This document shows, piece by piece, positions 20,101-30,519 of a stretch of 58,273 nt of DNA (position 1 is its first letter; each line of letters opens with the position of its first letter). This DNA is from Acanthaster planci (Eukaryota > Echinodermata > Asteroidea > Valvatida > Acanthasteridae), in assembly GCF_001949145.1 (NCBI RefSeq), contig NW_019091586.1, forward strand, positions 80,720-138,992. The letters run 5' to 3'. The notes beneath the pieces were generated by a model that was given only the letters and a program-made list of their open reading frames with translations, was not told the DNA's origin and ran no database searches. The translations under genes were made by a program, and so were the position numbers.

Positions 20101-20920
20101 TACTACCGGTAACTGATTGTAGCCTAGAACTTTGCTGAAGAAGTCTCATTATTTTTAATGGCAGGGAAAGTACAGTGGGATATACTAAACTGTGCGCTTT
20201 ACTGAACAGTTCCTGCGCCGTGTATTTGTGCTGCGAGTCTGTTTCAAGATCCGCAATTACACAGAAGTGAGGAAAACAACTCTGAGCCCACCTGGGGGTT
20301 TGAGACAGACATGAAAGGCTTGAAAAAAAATACAGAATCACGTACACGTGTCTCCCCTCCGTTGGACAAACCACTGAAACACCCGTTTTGTATGATGATA
20401 ATGTGGTTTGATAGGAATTTGTCTCGAACTCAGCAGGAAAAGGCCGGAAGAGAAACTTAAATCCGTCTGCCGTTGAATCGAGGGACCAGACGATTTGCTC
20501 TTATAACAGTTTATTAGATTGTTATTTTATGTGACCTCTGATCTTAAAGGAATCTGGGAAGCTGAGACTTGCACGCAGCAGCGTGGGGTAAAATGTTTGT
20601 TCGGTCGATTAACGATTAGCAGAACCCTCTGTAATAATAAATGTCAGGCTACAAGCTTGCCATTTAACACTTCATTACACTCTGTAATATAAACGCCAGA
20701 CCTTCACCCCTGAACAGGTGCTGTTCTTGAGCCATTTTTTGGGGGGGAGGGCAGTCGGCTGGACAAAATTTGGAGGGGCTAAAGTCCAACAGCCACCCCC
20801 AACCACGCCTGCTGTTTAAATACCTTGACTAAAACAAATATGTGACTAAGATTTGGAGAGGAAACTGAACAATAATTCAAAACTAAACCCTTACCCAAAA
20901 GTGTTGATTTAAAAATGGAA
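17130..20920. repeat. Three diverged copies of one dispersed repeat
   Basis: Similar segments occur at about 17200-17650, 18025-18300 and 20560-20900. Shared words include GAGACTTGCACG (18040 and 20567) or a degenerate form (17219), then GTGGGGTAAAATG-like, TGTTCAGTCGAT-like, and 200-300 bp later GGAGAGGAAACT with AATAATTCAAAACTA. A reverse-strand match also links about 17715-17790 with 20415-20490 (GGTCCCTCGA core). They flank the right edge of the Polinton. I see no gene in 17.1-26.5 kb apart from repeats. Confidence 0.55.
19045..19687. mobile_element. Inverted-repeat element built from a short GGCGTCGGACTTATGA-like unit
   Basis: The ends GGGACCGTCCATTAAGTACG (from 19045) and the inverted form CGTACTTTATGGACGACCGC (to 19686) match closely, followed inward by a shared TACACAC. 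Inside, a degenerate unit meaning GGCGTCGGACTTATGA occurs many times, in reverse orientation on the left (19098-19300) and forward on the right (19400-19590). A poly-A run lies at about 19438. No protein is encoded. It is a non-autonomous DNA transposon. Confidence 0.65.
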
Positions 20921-21832
20921 AGGCATCCGATAAATTCCGATAAAGATTTAAACTACCAGCTTAAAGTCACCTTTCCATGTGCGCGTCAACAACTGCGCAA
21001 TTCATTGCGTATCCGTCAAAATTGCTCCCACGGCGATTTTGATGGCCGGACGGAACGTGCACATGTGTTATAGGTTATGTTAATGCAGGGCTTCATTTGA
21101 AAGGAGCACCATCGCGCTCGCGATCCTCCGCTCTCCTTAATGTTTTCCAAGGACAGCAAAAAAAGCGCTCCTTAAAAATTTAAGGAGTGCATGGTTTTTT
21201 CAAACTATCAGAAGTTGATTTATGACAAGCCCCTTGAATCTCGTTGAGTCGACAGCAGCAAACGAGTCCAAGAATTGAATGTATTAAAACACAAGGGCTG
21301 GTGATCAAAGTCTTTGAGTTGTGCGCGCGTTTGATGAATCCCGCATCACAACACACAAACATGATAGTGCGTGTGGGCGGGCCTATGGAATTCCATGGAC
21401 GCACATAGCCGCGCCTGGCCGACCTCTCTCCCAGATCAGAACGGGTAGAGCTCAGGCGCTACCTTGACGTTCTCGGCCGTTTGTGAACAGCAGAAGTGAG
21501 TTTGGGAAAAAACCCTGTAGTGGCTGGAGATGGTGTCTGATCCTGTTACGTGTTCGTGTGGTTCGAGCGTAAGAACAATGTTCGCTTGTCGAGAACAGAA
21601 AGTATGCCACAGGAAAGAAAAAAGTCTCTGGCGGGTAATGTGCCCGGTGTTCTATACGAAAATGCACTGGTCGAAGTAGTATTGTGAGCGCAGCAAGGGA
21701 TGATGAATACAATCTGCAGTGGACGTGCAATACGTTTTAAAATACCAAAAAGAAAGGATGTACATACGCAGTAAATTCAGAGCCCCCTGTAGCGGCGAAA
21801 TGGATTGTCGGGCGAGCGAGGAGACTAGTCAA

Positions 21833-22922
21833 GTTATGCACCTGTCAATTGTCATCCCGGCCCTGGGGGACCCGTGACTATATAGCGGGGATTAGCGGGG
21901 CACATAAAACACGGCCATCGTGATAGTCCCGGCCAAGTCTCCATAATTTGCCCGGCCAGAGCGGGGCACCTTTGTTTGGATTCCCCATCCCTGTTGTGAC
22001 CATCTCTGCCCCATGATAATGGCATCGTGCGGGGTTGTGTTGCAACAGCCGTACAACTAAAAATAAATAACTAAAAACTTTCATTAATTTCTAAAAGTCC
22101 CCTACTCTTCTGGGTCATTGCAAATATGACATCGAGTCGGTCGCCCTAATTGCTGGTAAAATGCCATCGAAATAAAGCAAAGCAAGGGGCAGCTGTTATA
22201 ATTATCCCAAACTTTGGCAAAACATTCGCCCGCATATCTGAAGCACCGGAATCAGAGGGCCGACGACCCAAATCACTACAATCCTTCTTTGCAGGCGTCT
22301 CAGAAATAATTTTGGAAATTTATCCAATAGCAAAATTTTTTACGTGCTGTGTGGAGACCAATTGACCAATTGAAACGCTCGTTATGTACATGTGGCCATA
22401 GCCAGTGCCAGCACATGAGACAATTAACAATTACCACAACACTTCATTCGTTTATTGAAGATTGATCTAGAAGATAACCAATGATTTGAAATGTATCGCC
22501 AAAACAGACACGTGACCAGTGCTACTTGGTTGAAAGATTAAATTACACACGTTTTAATCATTTAGCAGTCCATACAAAGTGGCGACAATATTTGTAGAAA
22601 AAGAAAGAAAAAGGTATACATGTATTTTGCACACACTGATCCTAAAATGAGGTGTCATCTTTGTCAGGTTTTCATCTGTCAGGATAGGGGAAACACTTTG
22701 GATTTCACATCTAAGCTCAGTGCAAATTGTGCAACCCCTGCCAAGTCCCTGCTATCGTCCCGGGTCAGCGGGGCAGCCATTACATGTACAACCCCGGGTA
22801 AGTCCCCGCTATCGTCCCGGCCGGAGGGGCACTTTTTTGGGACATCCCCGGGTACGTCCCCGCTACATTTCGAAAGTCCCGGGTCCCCCGGGGCCGGGAT
22901 TACAATTGACAGATGCATTAAC
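21833..22922. mobile_element. Non-autonomous transposon with long GC-rich inverted ends
   Basis: The left end (from 21833) contains CTGTCAATTGTCATCCCGG and repeated words such as AGCGGGG and CCCGGCCA. The right end (to 22922) carries the inverted match CCGGGATTACAATTGACAG. Similarity extends about 200 bp inward with gaps. The right arm itself holds two imperfect repeats of AGTCCCCGCTATCGTCCCGG. The interior (about 22.1-22.65 kb) is AT-rich with no coding content. Confidence 0.65.
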
Positions 22923-23599
22923 TCATTGAAATCAGTAAAAGAAGTTAAATTGTGTTAATTTTATTGAGTATGTTTTACATTAACTTGGTTTTTGTCAGCG
23001 AGAGCAAATCGCTCCCCTTAATTCACTTTGTTGATTTAAGGAGAGCAATTTTTAATCGCTCTCACATCTTTTACGCAACGCTCCCCAAAACAGACAGAAA
23101 GGTGTCTTAAGGGCCAAGAAATGTACAAGTCTATAGAAATAACATATACATAGGGAAACAACCAAAATGTGGAGGTGAATTATGGGAGTCAGTATTTTCA
23201 ACGTACTGACAGCTAAATAACATGCCGTACAATAAGATGCACGGTTATGCTTCCATCAACAAAGTGAAACGGTAAACGCAAAATACTGACCAATCAGGGA
23301 ACAGTAAGATAAAGAGCGGACACTCTTTCGAACCCGTCGGTGTTTTACACAACATAACAGCAGCAAACACCCAAGGACACTGTTTTGTTCTGTCCTTTAA
23401 TTAAAGAATGTTTCAGATTAGGCTAGCATAGTGCGACAGTTCAGGATCACTTTTTATAGAAACGGCTGTATGATCGCCCATGGTTGGCATTTTCGTGACC
23501 GACTTACATAATTTCGTAGCAGAATTCTTCCCCTCTGTCTTGCAAACAAATATTCACACAGACTCAGCTTTAGACGAAATTAAATCCATGCAGGCTTTC

Positions 23600-24772
23600 G
23601 TATGGAGTTCCATATCTGCCGTCGTGCGTCGTCCGTCGTGCGTCGTCCGTCGTGTGTCGCCCGTCGTCTGTTTTTTTTTCCTCGATTGCGCAGTGGTATT
23701 TTTAATTTTGACCCTTGATCGTTTCACATGTCCATGTACTTGATCGTGCCTGACTCTCATTTTAGCAGTAGAACCAGGAGATGTATTCGTTCTTGCAGTT
23801 GCGCCGAACTCCACTTGAAAGAAAAATATAATATCCTTTCATTTTTAAAGACTGACATCGGTAAAGTTACGTGTATATGAAATAATACCATTTTTGTTAC
23901 ATCGATAACTTAGTTATTCTAGACGTAACTTTACTCGTTAACGGCCTGACGTTAGGTCTATAACCTTGTAATATTTCTGTCTGTCCCTGCGCGATATCCC
24001 ACAGAACTTAATGTAAATAAAATATTTACAATGCTTGATTTCTTAATAGTTTTCATAATAGACGAACTGATTCAATATTATTTTAAGGGCAGGTATACCT
24101 TTGATGAAATCTGCTGTTTACTCCAAATTAGACATGATTTGAGTTGCAGGTAGGCTCACAGAAGTCTTTTAAAAAGTAACGTTACTTGTTAGACCCATGA
24201 ATAATGCTGATGTGCTGGGCAACCTGTTCTAATTGGTCTATCCACCATAGCATACACACCCACAAAAACCAACACGTCAAATTTTCTGAAACTTAAACCA
24301 TGTGGTAATTGCCACCTAACAATACATTTAATAAACAGTTGTTATCCACAGCACTGTCTAGTATTTCTGTATTTAAAAGTGAAATTGAGAGGACAAAATG
24401 GAATATCTGTATCGGCTGGCAGATTTCTTCCTGGAATTTGATGAAAACAAGTCGACACGTTTTTACAGTATGCAAATTAGAATAAGACTGGATAAGTTGG
24501 TCTGAACATTTTTGCTGAAAATGTTTTTCCCCAAAAAACACTTGGCTGAATTCTCATAAAGACGATATTTTCTTATTCCAAGGGGCAGGGGTAGTCTAGC
24601 ATTATTGACATTAATTATGGGACTCATATATGCTTTGCAGGAGGGATTTGTACGTTGATTTGATTTGTATATGTCAAACCCCGGCTTTTTTCAGGCCCTA
24701 TGCAACCCATTTGATGGACGACGCACGACGGGCGACGAACGACGACAGATAATAAATTATGGAATTCCATAC
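23600..24772. mobile_element. Element with GTCGTCCGTCG-rich inverted ends
   Basis: The left end reads GTATGGAGTTCCATA followed by tandem GTCGTGCGTC/GTCCGTCGTG units (23627-23670). The right end is the inverted counterpart, with tandem ACGACGCACGACGGGCGACG near 24717-24745 and GGAATTCCATAC ending at 24772. The interior is AT-rich without a coding frame. It is a likely non-autonomous DNA transposon of about 1.17 kb. Confidence 0.6.
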
Positions 24773-24864
24773 CACTGACCCTCCACAGTTCATGTTGGTT
24801 GCCCATCTTCCCAAGGCCGTTCCATTCTGAGCGTAGGGAGCGCAGCGGTGTTTCAGTTTTCAAC

Positions 24865-25400
24865 TTGTCCACTTTTGGACCACCCCACCGTCGGCAAAGT
24901 AAAATCCAAATTTCTGCTAGCAGAAAATTCGGTTTTATGAAAAGGGGTGGTGCAACTTCAAAAAACCCAAACATCTACGATACTTGCAGAAAATGAGAAA
25001 ATGGGGTGGTCCTCTTTGGAGCAACAAATAAAATTTGATGTCCACTTTTGACGCGCTACAAAGACTTCTTTAAGTAAATTCCCAATATTTGCTAGCAGAA
25101 ACGTAAGTTTTTGAAACTGCTATACGCAAATTCCCAAACCCGAAAATCTACTAGCAAAAATGAGAAAATGGGGTTGTCCACTTTTGGAGAATGACAGTAA
25201 TTTTGCCAGTGAGAATTTGAAGTTTTTAGTTGTCCACTTTTGACGCACCACGAAGAGTTGTTAAAGTAAAATCTAAATTTCTCCTAGCGGGAAATTGCGT
25301 TTTTGAAAATGCTTTAGGCAAAGTCCTAAATCCCGAAAATCTACTTCATGTAGCAGAAAATGAGAAAATGAGGTTGTCCACTTTTGACGCTCCACACTCG
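24865..25400. repeat. Degenerate tandem repeat with TGTCCACTTTTG core
   Basis: The core TGTCCACTTTTG recurs at about 24866, 25040, 25170, 25231 and 25375. Each is followed by related words (GACGC-C-AC-AAG, then GTAAA-TCCAAATTTCTGCTAGC and GAAAATGAGAAAATGGGG). The spacing is about 140-190 bp but irregular. It looks like an old minisatellite or transposon-derived tandem array. It is non-coding. Confidence 0.55.
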
Positions 25401-25429
25401 AACGCACCCAAAGAGTTCCAAAGTGTGAT

Positions 25430-25556
25430 ATCACTGCGAACCAGAAAGTGCAGTGCAAGCAAATGGATTGCGCCCGCGTGTTGGTTCACTCACTGGTACT
25501 CGCGCTAATGTCTTTTACACACACACTTGCACGTGTGACGTATCAGTATTCTATGG
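25430..25556. mobile_element. Eroded MITE, relative of the one at 48785
   Basis: The ends (AAAGTGTGATATCACTG near 25420 and GTGACGTATCAGTATTCTAT near 25537) and interior words (CAGAAAGTG, ACACACACTTG-like) match the element at 48785-48941. No clean target duplication is visible. Confidence 0.45.
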
Positions 25557-25882
25557 TTGTGTACGTTTAGCCATCAGGTGATAATATACTCGTGCCCGAA
25601 GATTGTATAGCGCCGCGCATGCAGTGCCTGCCCGGCCAGGTGTCAGTTCCCCGGCTAGCGAGCGGGTCTCTGGAGGCTGCTTTTGTGAGTGTAATGATGG
25701 ACTGTTCGAGCATTGAAATGATGGAATGTGGCGGGGACTTGACCTTTTTCCCGGAATGCCTTGGCGAATACACTGCAGTGTTCGATTAGCCTCATTTCGA
25801 TGCTTCCCTTAGTGTAACCATGGAGGAAGGAGGGGTGTAACACTGGTGTATTTAGGGAAGTTAATCGAACACACCCTATGTG
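25557..25882. mobile_element. Diverged copy of a MITE family with ends like GGGTGCGTTCGATTAG
   Basis: It shares TTTAGCCATCA, GGCTAGCGAGCGGGTCTCTG, GAGTGTAATGA, ATGGACTGTTCG and GGGAAGTTAATCGAACACAC with 54271-54534. This copy has extra internal sequence and a damaged left end. Confidence 0.5.
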
Positions 25883-25889
25883 GCCCTCG

Positions 25890-26570
25890 TGCGTACTGTG
25901 TTCCTGGATGACCTGGACTTTTTGAAACACTGAACGGGTTCATTTTATTTACAGCAACACAGCACTTAAGAGCAATATCTGTCTGATGAATTGTCTTTTT
26001 AGTTATTTGTACAAGTCATGTGTTGTGCATCACTAACAATTACATCTCAGCAAGGGTCGAGTTGAGCTGTCTTAACAGCGGGGTGATAGTATAAGTTCCA
26101 TATAATTTCCCCTTGCAGTACATGTACGTACATGTAGTTCGTCAGCCATCCGAAAGGGATAACATGTGTAAGTTAAAAAGCCAGATTTGATTAGCAATGA
26201 AAATGTTGGAAGCTTTTACTTAGAAGACGGTCGCATTGGGTTTTCTGCATCATACCGGTAGCGGTGTCAAGTGATGTCCAGATACAATTAACTATTTCCT
26301 ACTACTACATACATTTGCTGTAGCTGTCACTCTTGCAGGTACTATGGAGGAACGAAGTACTGTAGGCTACAGTAGCTTATCACACGAACAAACTTAAGCC
26401 AGATGTACGTGTAACTTGTCAGTGTTGTGAGACTTGTATTTCCATTTGCATGCTGCTGGAATAGAGTCAAACGTGTTTTGTATTGGGCGATCAAGGCAGC
26501 TTTTCGATTTTTAGGGTCTTAACAAATTATAACAAGCAGTAAACTCTGTTTTATGATTTTTTTCTTTGTG
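25890..26570. other. Upstream region of agmatinase copy 1
   Basis: I see no gene. A 5' UTR exon and promoter of the agmatinase gene should lie here or further upstream, because exon 1 starts at a splice acceptor, but I cannot place them. Confidence 0.4.
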
Positions 26571-26573
26571 TAG

Positions 26574-29500
26574 ACAGTTAAATATCCTGCTATTAAGAAC
26601 ATGCTGTCTGCAGCACGAAGGTGCCAGTCAAGATGGGGACACATTCTTCGCCTGACTGCCAGCTCTCTCCCCTCAGCAACAAAGGGCAGTCCACGCCGTC
26701 ATCTCACTGGGACAGCAGTCTGCAATCACTACAATCAACCCTTGAGTGGGCATGATGTCCCGCGACCTGGGGGCATTGCGACTATGTTCAGGCTTCCCTA
26801 TCAGACAACTGCCGAAGGTACAGTGTGTAAGCTTTATTGCATGCGTATCTTTTCGTACAAGGGAGTACCCGGTAGAGCAAATTTTCTGACATCAATACTT
26901 CTTTGCAAAAGTACATTTTGATGTTTGCTCTATTACTCAAAGTCAAACAAGTTTGGTTTATGATAAAAATTTGCATAATGCATGTACAGGTGCATAGAAA
27001 GATTGAGTACTGTTCTTTGAACTGAAAGTTGTGAGCTTATTCTTGTAGTTTGCGGTGCATTTTGGGGGTTACGTTCATAGTCACAACTGGTTGATAATTG
27101 AGAGTGACCGCTGATATAATTTTTCTTTTTATTGAATTTAAAAACAGGGCTTGACGCGTGCTTTGTGGGTATCCCTTTGGATACCGGAACTACACACAGA
27201 TCGGGGGCCAGGTTCGGCCCAAGGCAGATCAGGACCGAGTCATGTCTGATCCGATTTTACAACAGCCTTGGTAAGGCTAGCCCAGATCATTTTCGTGTTT
27301 GAAACATTTTGTATGATCGTTCCTGAGTGTCATAGGATATGTCATTCTGTCCAAGAGTGCAAATGAAAAACAATTGTCAAAGGTGGAAGCATATATGAAA
27401 CTATCATGTATCAGCTGTCCAAATGGGGGAACATTGGCCTCAAGTCAAACAAATTGGGGGGGGGCACTGCATGGCTCCTCTGGCCTTCCTGCTTTTGCTG
27501 CCATTGGCCTCTCTTGTAGAAGGAAAGAAGAAACTTTAACAAAACACAAAAACCAATTGGAAGCCTGCCTGAATGCTGTAATGTTCAACAATCCTGTATC
27601 CAAAGCCTCAAAGAATCTCAAGAATGTGACTATTAGGGCTGATGGTGGCATTCTTTGAGTCCCCAAGTATACCAAAATGAAGTAATGTTGACGGAGTACA
27701 ACTGAGACATAAGTACATGTAACTGTTTGGGTTTGGTGCATACCAGACACTAAGCAAGGATGTTTTGCAAATATGTCATTTTCAGCGTAACTGCTTTTTT
27801 ACAGGAGACCTTGCTCGAGCACATGACTTTAATTTAAAGTAAACAGTTTTTCCTGGAACATTCAGGTGCAGCGCCCTTTGAAAGCTTACAGGTTGCTGAC
27901 ATTGGAGACGTCAACATCAACCTGTATGACCTGAAGAAGGCCGTGCGCATGATCAAGGAAGCCTACTCAAAGATCCTCACGACTGGCTGCAAGCCGTTAA
28001 CTCTTGGCGGTGACCACACCCTGTCGTACCCAGTGCTTCAGGCCGTTAAGGTGGTTTATTTGTCACCATTTGTAATGATCTTGAGCTAGTGGGGTGTGCA
28101 TCACATGACAAGTGGATCTCTCTCTGGGGTTTTCTGACAAGAAAAGATCCTGAGGACGGAAAACTCCAGATATGCTCGACACATGGTGTTGTGTTCCGAT
28201 TTGGCAGAACACTATGATGCAAACTTTCTCTTACTGCTCCTTCTGTGCAAACCTTCAAATGTCATCCTTCCCTTTTTTCCGATCAGTGCTGGAGTTTTAG
28301 GATTGTGAGTCATTGTTAAAGGCACCTCTGAGGAAAACATGTTTTCTCGGATTTTATCTGTTCAAGTAAATATGGAAGCATCCAAATCGAACGCAGTGTC
28401 ATTTTTTCTTCAGAGCTAAACTCTAACAAGCTAAAATGGGCTTTATTTCAGTTCATGCCAAGATGTGAATTCTGAATGTAGATTGCATTATTGAGGAGAA
28501 ACCAGAGAAAATAAGGGGAACCGTTGCCCTGTGTTTGTAGTGGATAATCCCTTGTACATGCCAACCAATGCATTTAGCCACTGTTTGGCATGCACAAGGG
28601 TTTATCCACCACGAACACAGTGGGGGTTCCCATTCTTTCTCTGTTTCTCAATGACACAATATATATTTCAGAATTTATTTATTTGAACAGATAAAATCAG
28701 AGAAAATTCTTTTTTCCTGAGAGATGCTCTTTAAAGAAAACGTGATAACTCTGAAAATAAGAGCTGGATTTACTGCAGTTATTCTTCTTTGATAGTTTAT
28801 AACCACATAGAAGTGGTTGTGTGTAATTTCACACCCATTTTAAACCATACACTGTCATGTGATAGCTGCCTTTAATACACTGTATGGTACAGGGATGCTG
28901 CTGGCTGAAGTTGCAGTTGTTCACATTCATACCTACCTGTAATGCTTAAAATGGGGAATCCATTTGGCTTATGTCTAACACCTTTAAAATTAAAAGCACC
29001 AAGGTTCAGTGGCATGGATGCCTTGATTTCCAGTTCAGGGCAAAAATATTTGCTGTCTGCTTAATGTTGATGCCGATTATGAAATCGCTGGGTTCTTATT
29101 GACTGCCTACCACAGGAGAAGCATGGCACAGTGGGGCTGGTCCACATAGATGCCCACGGCGACACAGCGGATGAAATGCTAGGGGAGAAGATTGCTCACG
29201 GCACTTCCTTCCACCGAGCCCTCGAGGAAGAGCTTGTCGACCCGAGAAAGATGGTGCAGATCGGCCTACGGGGGCCTCAGGATGCACAGGATGACACTGA
29301 GTGGCAGAGAAACCAGGTGCATAAATTTCCCCTGTGTTTGGTGTGGCGTTTTATTTGGGTTTGGTTTTGGTTCAGGTTTGGTGTTGGGGTATCTAAAGTA
29401 GGAGTGTTGGGGTTGGGATGTTCGAGTATTAGATTGGTATCACACGTTACTGTTCAGCAGAGTTGGTGACTTGAGTCATTTGACTTGGAGTCAAGTTGTT

Positions 29501-30512
29501 ATTTTTGTGACTTGTTACTTGACTTGTAAATACCAGCTTTGACTTGTGACTTGACTTGCACTTGCAAAAATTGACTTGTGACTTGACTTGGACTTGCAAA
29601 ATATGACTTGCTGGCACCTCTGCTGTTCAGTCCACTTTATAGATATTGGAGTTCAGCTCTTGATGTACTCTCTTTACAGGGAGTGTGGGTGGTTCGGATG
29701 GAGGAGTGTCATCACAAGTCGCTCCTTCCGCTCATGTCAGAGGTCAGGCAAATGATGGGAGACACCCCTGTTTACATCAGCTTTGATATCGACGGCATAG
29801 ATCCAGGTTTTGCTCCAGGAACAGGTTGGTAGAAATATGTTGGTCAAATTAAATCTTTTCTTTGGAAGTACACAACAGTACACTATTCTTAGGTTGTCAG
29901 TCTCATGTGAAAAGAAGCACACCACATAACCCCGTGCATCCATCGTAATTTCCCTACTTCAGGAACTCCTGAAGTCGGTGGGCTGACGCCAATACAGGGC
30001 ATGGAGATCATTCGTGGCTGCCGCGGGCTGAACATCATCGGTGGAGATCTGGTCGAGGTAAGTATGACCCGACAACCTCATGCTGAAGTGCCATCTCAAT
30101 GGTGATAATTGACTTTTCAACCAGTTAAAGATATTCCTTCTTTCACCGGGCCCCTGGATGGGATGCAAGTCCATGGCAGGTTGCTCTCCAGCCAATGCTG
30201 GTAGCCTTTTATACTCCTGGCAGAAAGGACAGTGAGGGTGAGTGACTTGCCAAAGGCTGCAACTTATGGCCAACAGCTGTATCTGAACCCCTGACACTCT
30301 AATCGTGAGTCTCACCCTTCTAGAAAAGTGCTTATTCCCTTGTCAGTTTTGTCTGTCGAATTTGTAACCGTGGATGACAGCTAAATTCATGCATATTTGG
30401 TTTATAGGTGTCACCTCCCTATGACCCGTTTGGCACCACCGCGTTGCTGGGTGCCAACCTGCTGTTTGAGATGTTGTGTGTGCTTCCTGGCGTCAAGTAC
30501 CCATCCAAGTAA
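26574..30512 (+). CDS. AGMAT: Agmatinase / guanidino-acid hydrolase, copy 1
   Basis: This is a manganese ureohydrolase that removes urea from agmatine-type guanidino compounds, probably in mitochondria. Coding exons: 26601-26817, 27148-27270, 27866-28050, 29116-29316, 29680-29824, 29963-30057 and 30408-30512. They join in frame to 356 codons plus stop, close to the usual 350, and every junction has GT-AG. Exon 1 begins after a strong acceptor (CTTTGTGTAG, 26573), so a 5' UTR exon lies upstream. The N-terminus is Arg/Ser-rich, as in a mitochondrial presequence. Metal ligands are present: Gly-Gly-Asp-His (exon 3), Asp-Ala-His-Gly-Asp (exon 4), Asp-Ile-Asp-Gly-Ile-Asp (exon 5). A poly(A) signal AATAAA is at 30648. 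Arginase is less likely because the exon 2 and exon 7 sequences match the agmatinase branch. Confidence 0.92.
28320..28730. mobile_element. Fold-back transposon flanked by TTAA in agmatinase copy 1 intron 3
   Basis: The two halves are inverted copies of each other over nearly the whole 411 bp: TTTATCTGTTCAA (left) with TTGAACAGATAAA (right), and TTGTACATGCCAA with TTGGCATGCACAA near the centre (about 28560-28590). Both ends are flanked by TTAA (28316-28319 and 28731-28734), the target of piggyBac- and Kolobok-type transposases. It encodes no protein. Confidence 0.7.
29458..29622. mobile_element. hAT-type MITE with 8-bp target duplication, intron 4 of copy 1
   Basis: An identical 8-bp CTGTTCAG flanks the element at 29450-29457 and 29623-29630. 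Ends are CAGAGTTGG and GCACCTCTG, imperfect inverted repeats of the CAGAGGTG hAT type. The interior is a tandem array of a GACTTG-based unit. Confidence 0.8.
30140..30330 (-). mobile_element. tRNA-derived SINE in agmatinase copy 1 intron 6
   Basis: Read on the minus strand, a tRNA-like head has a B-box-like GGTTCAGATAC (about 30287-30297) and an upstream GGTGAGACTCAC (about 30305-30316). This is followed by a body with CTGCCAGGAGTATAAAAGG and ending near GGATGGGATGCAAGTCCATGG on the plus strand. I recognise this arrangement from widely distributed invertebrate SINEs. Confidence 0.55.
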
Positions 30513-30519
30513 TCTCTGT

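Noticed and set aside
25200-25400. CRISPR-like array
   Set aside because: The repeats are too degenerate and irregularly spaced, and the genome is eukaryotic.
29096-29287. Minus-strand frame over agmatinase exon 4
   Set aside because: It is the antisense shadow of a well-supported exon.
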